Shown: piece after piece, positions 46,601 to 59,111 of the stretch
Position numbering within the stretch: position 1 is the stretch's first letter
How the letters are laid out: each line of letters starts with the position of its first letter
Source: Symsagittifera roscoffensis
Taxonomy: Eukaryota; Xenacoelomorpha; Acoela; Convolutidae
DNA length: 64,000 bases
Direction of reading: 5' to 3'
Assembly (NCBI RefSeq): GCF_963678635.1
Contig: NC_087066.1
Coordinates: 8,957,954 to 9,021,953, forward strand
Made by a program: the position numbers and the translations under genes
Notes under the pieces: model-generated
The model's input: the letters and a program-made list of their open reading frames with translations, nothing else
Database searches by the model: none
Told to the model about the DNA's origin: nothing

Positions 46601-49600
46601 TACGCTCAAGACAACAATAGCTTTTGAATGATGTAAAAAATCCGTCAAAAAAAGGTAGTTAAAAAGTCGAAATTTGTCTGAAGAAAAAAAAACCCACCCC
46701 GAGCACAAATATTCCGTTACTTTTGTATCGAAAGTCGGAACAATAATGTACGCGACAGATAGCCAACTGACTATTGGAAAGATTAATGAACGCAAGAAAA
46801 CAAAAAAAATTCTTTCGAAATATCTTTCAATTTAAAAATAAGTTTTGCCCTCAAAAATCTTTGAAATTCAAGAACAAGTCATACATGTATGCTTTTTCGA
46901 TAAAGATAACCCCCCATTTGAGAAAACTGAATCAATAAATACATTTTTAAATCCGCTCGGAAAACTGAACATTAAAATCCGCTTTCAAAACTAGAATTCG
47001 ATCACTTTTTTAGTCACCTGTACACTTTTATTGTTCAATTGATGTTTGCATTTCCTTCAAGAATGAAAACGAAAGGAATTTAAAATGTAAAAAAATCAAA
47101 CCGCCAAAAGTCGAAGTTGAGCGTGAACAAATGTTAAAACATTTTCCTAAAACAACACAAAAATATCACCTAGACCTATATAAGGGTCTTCATAGCGTGT
47201 AATGCTCTTAAACAGATGTGTCGGTTCCATAAATGCAATATATTGATAAAGTTACAAACAAATCTTCCAAAAAATCAAAAGAAAAAAACGTTCTCGCATC
47301 CTACCACATTTTCACGCGGTATTGATTATAACATTTCTCACAAAAGTACTAATTATTATGGAGTAAGTATATCCACTTTTTTCCAATGAAATCACTTATT
47401 ACCACGACCCAAAAATCAATTAAATTGCCTCTCGAAACGTTGCTGTTTTATCCAACGCGAATTTAGCCTGTCAGCTAGAATGTACTAGTAGCTAGTATTT
47501 TCAAAAAAATTTGAAAATTTTGTCGACTTTTTTTTTTAGGTCGACCAATTTGATTTTCTGAGCTCTTCCGAAGCACTTTAAATACCCTAAATTGACAAAA
47601 AAATACCCTTTTTGGAAAATTTCGACAAAAAAGTAGTTTTTTTCGGCGCGCGCTCCCCCCTCAAAATTAGTATAGATTGGTGCCAAAGGCGCCTTTAGAA
47701 AAATATTTAAGGTCAGTCGGCCAAAAAAGGATATCTCAAAACAGTACAAAGGGTCGAATCCCTGAGGGGAGGAAAAAAGGCGTCCGCCCCACCCCCTCCC
47801 CTAAATCCGCTACTGCCATTAGCATAACCTCATACTGGCTTGACTCGCAACTAAGGAAGTCCTGAGCATGCAGTGAAGCGGGACTCACCCATTGAGTTAC
47901 ACCACGCTTAAAATCCAAGTAACTTTTGACTTTTGCCGAAAGCAGCTATACAGAGTAAGCCACTTTTTGAAATTTAACCGTATTTATCAAAACCTTTGGC
48001 AAATAACGATCAATTTCATTCTGAAGTCTGGCAAAGTAATGCAAGTAAAAATGCATTCGAACAGGCTGTTAATTTGCCAGAAACAAGCCAAGAATTGACA
48101 ATAGTCGAAATGGATTCGATGTCCTCAACTCCGATCGAAACCTCAGAAGAACATAGACAAAAAATATGAGAGGAATTTGCCAACGTTCACTGAACAAAAA
48201 CTATGAAGTCGCAAGTTTCATTTAGTAGCCCACTGTGTTAACACCATTCATCCCCTATGAAAAAGACCAACATATGAGCTGTTCAGCTCTTTGCGGAGAA
48301 CCGCTGCTGTACCCTTGCTTAAGATCTTCATGGAACTTTTTGGTTAATTTTCTGGGCTGGGTAATGCTGCCTCACCCTCAAGCAACTGTGTCTAAAAACA
48401 TACGTGGTTTTCGCTTGCAGACAACCCGAGCTGTACTCTCTGATTCCCTTTTCATCTAACCTTTGCATTATACGCTCATTTCAACTAGTTGAGTGAAAAG
48501 TACTCTTACAATATACCCGAGCCGAGGTTTTTTGCTTAATTTCAAACAAACTTTGAAGGGTTTGAGCGTTTTGTTAGACGATTAAGTTCAAAGTTTTGCT
48601 TCAAAATGAGCAATTTTTGCGGTTACTGAGCGGTTTATCCCAAACATTTGATCCGGCGGTTTGTGAGCGGTTTTTGTGAAAAACTGCTAAAAAAAACTTG
48701 TTCATACCATAAGCGGTGTTTGCGCAGTTTTCTAAACAAATCGCTCAAAAACCATTAAAACTAAAACAGAGCCTGTTTTAATATACCATGGCGTCCGATA
48801 AACCTGTAAAAAATTTTGCATTTGATCGATCGAATTTTGGTTTAGCAGTTTTGCTAGATGAAGACCCTTTAGATGTGAAGGGGTTAAAATAAGTTTGTTT
48901 ATTCGAAAATTTACCTTCCATGTAAGTACTTGGGTTTTCCCAGTCCCTGCTGATGCGTTCCAGCTCGAGGCTGGTATCTCCGTTTTCTGGAACAAAATTC
49001 AGGATTTCATGTAACAGCCCATCAGAAAAGACCAAGTACATAATTCTATCGTCATTATCAATGATGGCTTGTAAAAATGATTTTGTTTCGTTATCTTCGA
49101 TCATTTAACCGAAAATAATTTCTCAAGAAAACTTCAAAAGAAAGTTTTGTTGTTTTGAATCAAGAAGTGCATACCAGAAGAAAGAATATAGTCTGGAGTA
49201 GGGGTGGATCTAGAAAACTCTCGAGGGTTTCGAAAACTTTGTTGACCTTATCTCTTAGCAGCAGATAAGTTTTTTTTCGCAGCAGGCAAGTTTATGAAAA
49301 ACAAGCCAAAAATCAGGCCAAAAAAACCATCAGCGCAAAAAGTTTTTATCATTTGCGCTGATGGCGCCTTCAGAAAATTTAGGGTCAGTTTGCCAAAAAT
49401 GGATATGTCAATAAAGTAAAATGGGGAGCCCTTTGGGTCGGCAGGAGTCGAATCACCGAGATAGAGGGAGACGTTAACCCCATACCCCCGCCCCAAATTC
49501 GCTACTGGTCTTGAGTGATGAGCTTTGAATTTTGAAAAGTTATGTACCTGCTTTCAAAAGGTTTGTTGACACCTCTCGTTTTAATTCTCTCGTCCATGTC

Positions 49601-50839
49601 CTCTCAAGACTTGCACCATCCACTAAAACACTCATAAGCAATGATGACTCAGTCTTATCCATCTGCTGCCCAAAAACACAATCTGAATCCAATCTTATCA
49701 ATATGGCTAAAAGTATATATGGTTAATATGGCTAGCTGAGTAGTAGTACGATGAGAAATATGATTTAAAAAAATGATCCATGCTATGTAATATATGCTGA
49801 TTATGCAAAAACAATATCTACTAGCTACGCCAAAATGATCCGTCAAAAATGAAAGTCTGATGATTGCCCACTAAAAATTTTATGTGTTTACAAAACATTA
49901 ATGTAATCTCATGTTCTCTTTTTGGTGGTTGCGTTTAATAAAAAAACGTGGTTTCTTTCGTTTTTCAACTTCAAAAAATAATTCTGTTTTTCAACAGTGT
50001 AATTTTTATCATCTTTTTCAATTTAATTTAGATATCAAAATTTTTTTATCTTCTAATTTTTTGTTTACATTTTCAGCTTTACATTAATTTAATTATTATT
50101 GGCTCAGACACATTTGAAAACGGACCATTTGGTCTTAAGATGTTCTCTCATCGCCAATATCTTACACTAGTCTGCAAGTTTGTGAGCCTGCCCGCATCCA
50201 GTTTCGAGCGTTAATAATCGATTACATTACGAGTTTAGCACCAGTTTTACTAAAATTGAGAAATAATCGATTTTAATCAATTAATAATCGATAATAATCT
50301 CTCTTTTTAAAATCAAATTATAATCGATTATAATCAATTAATAATCGATAATAATCTCTCTTTTTAAAATCAAATTACAATCGATTATAATTGATTTTAA
50401 GTGTTTTATGTAAGAAATATAATCAATTATAATTGATTATAAGAGATTATAATCTCTTGGAAAATATCAAGATTATAAACAATTATAAATCCTTTAAACA
50501 CCTAATTTTGGTAAATATAATCAATTATAATTGTCAAAAAAATCATCATAAAAATCCGGTATAATCAATTACTTACGTCTAAACTTGGATGCGGGTGATA
50601 ACAATTTATTATTATTATGATTATTGCTTATATTATTTCATTTGTTATTTTTTTCAAATTTTGAAGCAGTTAAAAACAGATACCGTTATAGAAAAATTTA
50701 AAAGCCTGGAAAAAAATAATTCAAAAAAATACTCTAAATAAAATCTGACAACAGAAATTGAATAGCTATTGAGATCACCTTGAGTATTCCATGAAAAGTA
50801 GCAGAGAACGACTGTTATCCAAGGTACAAAAACCGACAT
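43658..50839 (-). CDS. Gene B': duplicate of gene B (4 exons)
   Basis: Inferred minus-strand exons are 50839-50779, 49622-49548, 48986-48915 and 43884-43658, giving 144 residues. Exon lengths 2-4 equal those of gene B, and the six cysteines are all kept. In exons 2-4 I count about seven synonymous and four amino-acid changes relative to B (including loss of the first Lys-Arg, now Thr-Arg, in exon 2), a pattern expected under protein-level constraint. Donors are GTGATC, GTACAT and GTAAAT. Exon 1 is taken from the nearest array unit, which has an ATG (MSVFVPW to FSWNTQ). Units 2, 7 and 10 also have usable ATGs, so the true first exon is uncertain. Unit 10 (ATG at 59103) alone keeps the upstream flank of gene B and may be the real start, making intron 1 about 9.4 kb. 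Confidence 0.7.
44410..45545 (+). repeat. Hairpin repeat R4 in intron 3 of gene B'
   Basis: Counterpart of 11530-12610. The perfect 30-bp palindromes are at 45098-45127 and 45297-45326, fully conserved although flanking bases have changed. Confidence 0.75.
46252..46745 (-). repeat. R1 copy in intron 3 of gene B'
   Basis: Counterpart of 13331-13858, with the first GCTCGTATCA words deleted and a shortened central GCGCG block. Confidence 0.65.
47564..47816. mobile_element. MITE-like repeat R2 in intron 3 of gene B'
   Basis: Counterpart of 14909-15182. The left terminus has been replaced by AATTTGATTTTCTGAGC-type sequence. The right terminus (CTAAATCCGCTACTG) is intact. Confidence 0.55.
49196..49507. 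mobile_element. MITE-like repeat R2 in intron 2 of gene B'
   Basis: Counterpart of 16573-16872, noticeably more diverged than the surrounding exons (for example GGATCTAGAAAACTCTCGAG at the left end). Confidence 0.6.
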
Positions 50840-51696
50840 CTTTGCATAAAAATTTTATGTGTTTACAAAACATTAATGTAATCTCATGTTCTCTTTTTGG
50901 TGGTTGCGTTTAATAAAAAAACGTGGTTTCTTTCGTTTTTCAACTTCAAAAAATAATTCTGTTTTTCAACAGTGTAATTTTTATCATCTTTTTCAATTTG
51001 ATTTAGATATCAAAATTTTTTTATCTTCAAATTTTTTGTTTACATTTTCAGCTTTACATTAATTTAAAATTTATTCGCTCCGACACATTTGAAAACGGAC
51101 CATTTGGTCTTAAGATGTTCTCTCATCGCCAATATCTTACACTAGTCTGCAAGTTTGTGAGCCTGCCCGAATCCAGTTTCGAGCGTTAATAATCGATTAC
51201 ATTACGAGTTTAGCACCAGTTTTACTAAAATTGAGAAACAATCGATTTTAATCAATTAATAATCGATAATAATCTCTCTTTTTAAAATAAAATTATAATC
51301 GATTATAATTGATTTTAAGTGTTTTATGTAAGAAATATAATCAATTATAGTCGATTATAAGAGATTATAATCTCTTGGAAAATATCAAGATTATAAACAA
51401 TTATAAATCCTTTAAACACCTAATTTTGGTAATTATAATCAATTTTAATTGTCAAAAAAATCATCATAATAATCCGGTATAATCAATTACTTACGTCTAA
51501 ACTTGGATGCGGGTGATAACAAATTATTATTATTATGATTATTGCTTATATTATTTCATTTGTTATTTTTTTCAAATTTTGAAGCAGTTAAAAACAGATA
51601 CCGTTATAGAAAAATTTAAAAGCCTGGAAAAAAATAATTCAAAAAAATACTCTAAATAAAATCTGACAACAGAAATTGAATAGCTATTGAGATCAC

Positions 51697-51757
51697 CTTG
51701 AGTATTCCATGAAAAGTAGCAGAGAACGACTGTTATCCAAGGTACAAAAACCGACAT
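51697..51757 (-). other. Exon-1 copy in array unit 2, ATG intact
   Basis: Same start as unit 1 (ATGTCGGTTTTTG, giving MSVFVPW). An alternative first exon for gene B'. Confidence 0.5.
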
Positions 51758-54700
51758 CTTTGCATAAAATTTTTATGTGTTTACAAAACATTAATGTAAT
51801 CTCATGTTCTCTTTTTGGTGGTTGCGTTTAATAAAAAAACGTGGTTTCTTTCGTTTTTCAACTTCAAAAAATAATTCTGTTTTTCAACAGTGTAATTTTT
51901 ATCATCTTTTTCAATTTGATTTAGATATCAAAATTTTTTTATCTTCTAATTTTTTGTTTACATTTTCAGCTTTACATTAATTTAAAATTTATTCGCTCAG
52001 ACACATTTGAAAACGGACCATTTGGTCTTAAGATGTTCTCTCATCGCCAATATCTTACACTAGTCTGCAAGTTTGTGAGCCTGCCCGCATCCAGTTTCGA
52101 GCGTTAATTATCGATTACATTACGAGTTTAGCACCAGTTTTACTAAAATTGAGAAACAATCGATTTTAATCAATTAATAATCGATAATAATCTCTCTTTT
52201 TAAAATAAAATTATAATCGATTATAATTGATTTTAAGTGTTTTATGTAAGAACTATAATCAATTATAATCGATTATAAGAGATTATAATCTCTTGGAAAA
52301 TATCAAGATTATAAACAATTATAAATCCTTTAAACACCTAATTTTGGTAATTATAATCAATTATAATTGTCAAAAAAATCATCATAATAATCCGGTATAA
52401 TCAATTACTTACGTCTAAACTTGGATGCGGGTGATAACAAATTATTATTATTATGATTATTGCTTATATTATTTCATTTGTTATTTTTTTTAAAATTTTG
52501 AAGCAGTTAAAAACAGATACCGTTTAAGAAAAATTCAAATGCCTGGAAAAAAATAATTCAAAAAAATACTCTAAATAAAATGTGACAACAGAAATCGAAT
52601 AGCTATTGAGATCACCTTGAGTATTCCATGAAAAGTAGCAGAGAACGACTGTTATCCAAGGTACAAAAACTGACAACTTTGCATAAAAAATTTATGTGTT
52701 TACAAAACATTAATGTAATCTCATGTTCTCTTTTTGGTGGTTGCGTTTAATAAAAAAACGTGGTTTCTTTCGTTTTTCAACTTCAAAAAATAATTCTGTT
52801 TTTCAACAGTGTAATTTTTATCATCTTTTTCAATTTGATTTAGATATCAAAATTTTTTTATCTTCTAGTTTTTTGTTTACATTTTCAGCTTTACATTAAT
52901 TTAAAATTTATTCGCTCAGACACATTTGAAAACGGACCATTTGGTCTTAAGATGTTCTCTCATCGCCAATATCTTACACTAGTCTGCAAGTTTGTGAGCC
53001 TGCCCGCATCCAGTTTCGAGCGTTAATAATCGATTACATTACGAGTTTAGCACCAGTTTTACTAAAATTGAGAAACAATCGATTTTAATCAATTAATAAT
53101 CGATAATAATCTCTCTTTTTAAAATCAAATTATAATCGATTATAATTGATTTTAAGTGTTTTATGTAAGAACTATAATCAATTATAATCGATTATAAGAG
53201 ATTATAATCTCTTGGAAAATATCAAGATTATAAACAGTTATAAATCCTTTAAACACCTAATTTTGGTAATTATAATCAATTATAATTGTCAAAAAAATCA
53301 TCATAATAATCCGGTATAATCAATTACTTACGTCTAAACTTGGATGCGGGTGATAACAATTTATTATTATTATGATTATTGCTTATATTATTTCATTTGT
53401 TATTTTTTTCAAATTTTGAAGCAGTTAAAAACAGATACCGTTTAAGAAAAATTTAAATGCCTGGAAAAAAATAATTCAAAAAAATACTCTAAATAAAATC
53501 TGACAACAGAAATTGAATAGCTATTGAGATCACCTTTAGTATTCCATGAAAAGTAGCAGAGAACGACTGTTATCCAAGGTACAAAAACTGACAACTTTGC
53601 ATAAAAATTTTATGTGTTTACAAAACATTAATGTAATCTCATGTTCTCTTTTTGGTGGTTGCGTTTAATAAAAAAACGTGGTTTCTTTCGTTTTTCAACT
53701 TCAAAAAATAATTCTGTTTTTCAACAGTGTAATTTTTATCATCTTTTTCAGTTTGATTTAGATATCAAAATTTTTTTTATCTTCTAATTTTTTGTTTACA
53801 TTTTCAGCTTTACATTAATTTAAAATTTATTCGCTCAGACACATTTGAAAACGGACCATTTGGTCTTAAGATGTTCTCTCATCGCCAATATCTTACACTA
53901 GTCTGCAAGTTTGTGAGCCTGCCCGCATCAGTTTCGAGCGTTAATAATCGATTATATTACGAGTTTAGCACCAGTTTTACTAAAATTGAGAAACAATCGA
54001 TTTTAATCAATTAATAATCGATAATAATCTCTCTTTTTAAAATCAAATTATAATCGATTATAATTGATTTTAAGGGTTTTATGTAAGAACTATAATCAAT
54101 TATAATCGATTATAGGAGATTATAATCTCTCGGAAAATATCAAGATTATAAACACTTATAAATCCTTTAAACACCTAATTTTGGTAATTATAATCAATTA
54201 TAATTGTCAAAAAAATCATCATAAAAATCCGGTATAATCAATTACTTACGTCTAAACTTGGATGCGGGTGATAACAATTTATTATTTTTATGATTATTGC
54301 TTATATTATTTCATTTGTTATTTTTTTTTCAAATTTTGAAGCAGTTAAAAACAGATACCGTTATAGAAAAATTTAAATGCGTGGAAAAAAATAATTCAAA
54401 AAAAACTCTAAATAAAATCTGACAACAGAAATCGAATAGCTATTGAGATCACCTTGAGTATTCCATGAAAAGTAGCAGAGAACGACTGTTATCCAAGGTA
54501 CAAAAACTGACAACTTTGCATAAAAATTTTATGTGTTTACAAAACATTAATGTAATCTCATGTTCTCTTTTTGGTGGTTGCGTTTAATAAAAAACGTGGT
54601 TTCTTTCGTTTTTCAACTTCAAAAAATAATTCTGTTTTTCAACAGTGTTATTTTTATCATCTTTTTCAATTTGATTTTGATATCAAAATTTTTTTATCTT

Positions 54701-56317
54701 CTAATTTTTTGTTTACATTTTCAGCTTTACATTTATTTAAAATTTATTCGCTCAGACACATTTGAAAACGGACCATTTGGTCTTAAGATGTTCTCTCATC
54801 GCCAATATCTTACACTAGTCTGCAAGTTTGTGAGCCTGCCCGCATCCAGTTTCGAGCGTTAATAATCGATTACATTACGAGTTTAGCACCAGTTTTACTA
54901 AAATTGAGAAACAATCGATTTTAATCAATTAATAATCGATAATAATCTCTCTTTTTAAAATCAAATTATAATCGATTATAATTGATTTTAAGTGTTTTAT
55001 GTAAGAACTATAATCAATTATAATCGATTATAAGAGATTATAATCTCTTGGAAAATATCAAGATTATAAACAGTTATAAATCCTTTAAACACCTAATTTT
55101 GGTAATTATAATCAATTATAATTGTCAAAAAAATCATCATAAAAATCCGGTATAATCAATTACTTACGTCTAAACTTGGATGCGGGTGATAACAATTTAT
55201 TATTATTATGATTATTGCTTATATTATTTCATTTGTTATTTTTTTCAAATTTTGAAGCAGTTAAAAACAGATACCGTTATAGAAAAATTTAAATGCGTGG
55301 AAAAAAATAATTCAAAAAAATACTCTAAATAAAATCTGACAACAGAAATCGAATAGCTATTGAGATCACCTTGAGTATTCCATGAAAAGTAGCAGAGAAC
55401 GACTGTTATCCAAGGTACAAAAACTGACAACTTTGCATAAAAATTTTATGTGTTTACAAAACATTAATGTAATCTCATGTTCTCTTTTTGGTGGTTGCGT
55501 TTAATAAAAAAACGTGGTTTCTTTCGTTTTTCAACTTCAAAAAATAATTCTGTTTTTCAACAGTGTTATTTTTATCATCTTTTTCAATTTGATTTAGATA
55601 TCAAAATTTTTTTATCTTCTAATTTTTTGTTTACATTTTCAGCTTTACATTTATTTAAAATTTATTCGCTCAGACACATTTGAAAACGGACCATTTGGTC
55701 TTAAGATGTTCTCTCATCGCCAATATCTTACACTAGTCTGCAAGTTTGTGAGCCTGCCCGCATCCAGTTTCGAGCGTTAATAATCGATTACATTACGAGT
55801 TTAGCACCAGTTTTACTAAAATTGAGAAACAATCGATTTTAATCAATTAATAATCGATAATAATCTCTCTTTTTAAAATCAAATTATAATCGATTATAAT
55901 TGATTTTAAGTGTTTTATGTAAGAACTATAATCAATTATAATCGATTATAAGAGATTATAATCTCTTGGAAAATATCAAGATTATAAACAGTTATAAATC
56001 CTTTAAACACCTAATTTTGGTAATTATAATCAATTATAATTGTCAAAAAAATCATCATAATAATCCGGTATAATCAATTACTTACGTCTAAACTTGGATG
56101 CGGGTGATAACAATTTATTATTATTTATGATTATTGCTTATATTATTTCATTTGTTATTTTTTTCAAATTTTGAAGCAGTTAAAAACAGATACCGTTTAA
56201 GAAAAATTTAAATGCCTGGAAAAAAATAATTCAAAAAAATACTCTAAATAAAATCTGACAACAGAATTTGAATAGCTATTGAGATCACCTTGAGTATTCC
56301 ATGAAAAGTAGCAGAGA

Positions 56318-56382
56318 ACGACTGTTATCCAAAGTAAAAAACTGACAACTTTGCATAAAAATTTTATGTGTTTACAAAACAT
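56318..56382 (-). other. Exon-1 copy in array unit 7, shifted start
   Basis: A small deletion (CCAAAGTAAAAAACTG instead of CCAAGGTACAAAAACTG) changes the frame. The signal segment is now in frame with an upstream ATG at 56382, giving MFCKHIKFLCK before the WITVVLCYFSW core. Start and end are approximate to the visible donor. Confidence 0.4.
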
Positions 56383-59039
56383 TAATGTAATCTCATGTTC
56401 TCTTTTTGGTGGTTGCGTTTAATAAAAATACGTGGTTTCTTTCGTTTTTCAACTTCAAAAAATAATTCTGTTTTTCAACAGTGTTATTTTTATCATCTTT
56501 TTCAATTTGATTTAGATATCAAAACTTTTTTATCTTCAAATTTTTTGTTTACATTTTCAGCTTTACATTTATTTAAAATTTATTCGCTCAGACACATTTG
56601 GAAACGGACCATTTGGTCTTAAGATGTTCTCTCATCGCCAAAATCTTACACTAGTCTGCAAGTTTGTGAGCCTGCCCGCATCCAGTTTCGAGCGTTAATA
56701 ATGGATTATATTACGAGTTTAGCACCAGTTTTACTTAAATTGAGAAACAATCGATTTTAATCAATTAATAATCGATAATAATCTCTCTTTTTAAAATCAA
56801 ATTATAATCGATTATAATTGATTTTAAGTGTTTTATGTAAAAGATATAATCAATTATAATCGATTATAAGAGATTATAATCTCTTGGAAAATATCAAGAT
56901 TATAAACAATTTTAAATCCTTTAAACACCTAATTTTGGTAATTATAATCAATTATAATTGTCAAAAAAATCATCATAATAATCCGGTATAATCAATTACT
57001 TGCGTCTAAACTTGGATGCGGGTGATAAAAATTTATTATTATAATGATTATTGCTTATATTATTTCATTTGTTATTTTTTTCAAATTTTGAAGCAGTTAA
57101 AAACAGATGCCGTTATAGAAAAATTTAAATGCCTGGAAAAAAATAATTCAAAAAAATACTCTGAATAAAATCTGACAACAGAAATTGAATAGCTATTGAG
57201 ATCACCTTGAGTATTCCATGAAAAGTAGCAGAGAACGACTGTTATCCAAGGTACAAAAACTGACAATTTTGCATAAAAATTTTATGTGTTTACAAAACAT
57301 TAATGTAATCTCATGTTCTCTTTTTGGTGGTTGCGTTTAATAAAAAAACGTGGTTTCTTTCGTTTTTCAACTTCAAAAAATAATTCTGTTTTTCAACAGT
57401 GTAGTTTTTATCATTTTTTTCAATTTGATTTAGATATCAAAATTTTTTTATCTTCTAATTTTTTGTTTACATTTTCAGCTTTACATTAATTTAAAATTTA
57501 TTCGCTCAGACACATTTGAAAACGGACCATTTGGTCTTAAGATGTTCTCTCATCGCCAATATCTTACACTAGTCTGCGAGTTTGTGAGCCTGCCCCCATC
57601 CAGTTTCGAGCGTTAATAATCGATTACATTACGAGTTTAGCACCAGTTTTACTAAAATTGAGAAACAATCGATTTTAATCAATTAATAATCGATAATAAT
57701 CTCTCTTTTTAAAATCAAATTATAATCGATTATAATTGATTTTAAGTGTTTCATGTAAGAACTATAATCAATTATAATCGATTATAAGAGATTATAATCT
57801 CTTGGAAAATATCAAGATTATGAACAATTATAAATCCTTTAAACACCTAATTTTGGTAATTATAATCAATTATAATTGTCAAAAAAATCATCATAATAAT
57901 CCGGTATAATCAATTACTTACGTCTAAACTTGGATGCGGGTGATAACAATTTATTATTATTATGATTATTGCTTATATTATTTCATTTGTTATTTTTTTC
58001 AAATTTTGAAGCACTTAAAAACAGATACCGTTATAGAAAAATTTAAATGCCTGGAAAAAAATAATTCAAAAAAACACTCTAAATAAAATCTGACAACAGA
58101 AATTGAATAGCTATTGAGATCACCTTGAGTATTCCATGAAAAGTAGCAGAGAACGACTGTTATCCAATGTACAAAAACTGACAACTTTGCATAAAAATTT
58201 TATGTGTTTACAAAACATTAATGTAATCTCATGTTCTCTTTTTGGTGTTGCGTTTAAAAAAAAATGTGGTTTCTTTCGTTTTTCAACTTCAAAAAATAAT
58301 TCTGTTTTTCAACAGTGTAATTTTTATCATCTTTTTCAATTTGATTTAGATATCAAAATTTTTTTATCTTCTAAATTTTTATTTACATTTTCAGCTTTAC
58401 ATTAATTTAAAATTTATTCGCTCAGACACATTTGAAAACGGACCATTTGGTCTTAAGATGTTCTCTCATCGCCAATATCTTACACTAGTCTGCAAGTTTG
58501 TGAGCCTGCCCGCATCCAATTTCGAGCGTTAATAATCGATTACATTACGAGTTTAGCACCAGTTTTACTAAAATTGAGAAACAATCGATTTTAATCAATT
58601 AATAATCGATAATAATCTCTCTTTTTAAAATCAAATTATAATCGATTATAATTGATTTTAAGTGTTTCATGTAAGAACTATAATCAATTATAATCGATTA
58701 TAAGAGATTATAATCTCTTGGAAAATATCAAGATTATAAACAATTATAAATCCTTTAAACACCTAATTTTGGTAATTATAATCAATTATAATTGTCAAAA
58801 AAATCATCATAATAATCCGGTATAATCAATTACTTACGTCTAAACTTGGATGCGGGTGATAACAATTTATTATTATTATGATTATTGCTTATATTATTTC
58901 ATTTGTTATTTTTTTCAAATTTTGAAGCAGTTAAAAACAGATACCGTTATAGAAAAATTTAAATGACTGGAAAAAAATAATTCAAAAAAATACTCTAAAT
59001 AAAATCTGACAACAGAAATTGAATAGCTATTGAGATCAC

Positions 59040-59103
59040 CTTGAGTATTCCATGAAAAGTAGCAGAGAACGACTGTTATCCAAGGTACAAAAACTGACAA
59101 CAT
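59040..59103 (-). other. Exon-1 copy in array unit 10, ancestral form
   Basis: ATGTTGTCAGTTTTTG (MLSVFVPW) matches the form in gene B (ATGTTGCCAG). Only this unit has the gene B upstream flank (59105-59200), so it is the best candidate for the transcribed first exon. Confidence 0.55.
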
Positions 59104-59111
59104 TGCATAAA

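Larger units (their letters stand above)
49874..59110. repeat. Ten-unit tandem array of the 918-bp exon-1 unit
   Basis: Units start near 49874, 50848, 51766, 52684, 53603, 54524, 55441, 56358, 57276 and 58194. All are about 918 bp except the first (about 974), which has an extra ~56-bp copy of its AATCGATTATAATC part near 50330. Units differ from one another by a few percent. Each carries, on the minus strand, a copy of exon 1 with an unchanged AAGGTGATC donor and the TAATCGATTA-rich block of intron 1. Copy 1 of the region (17239-18150) has one unit. Confidence 0.95.

Noticed and set aside
54560-54862. Plus-strand frames starting MFSFWW in each 918-bp unit
   Set aside because: They are the antisense of intron and exon 1 sequence, vary in length from unit to unit through small indels, and lack a stable start.
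49874-59110. Ordinary satellite DNA
   Set aside because: The unit contains a recognisable signal-peptide exon with a conserved donor, matches the single-copy gene B locus, and there are only ten units, so an exon array is a better description.
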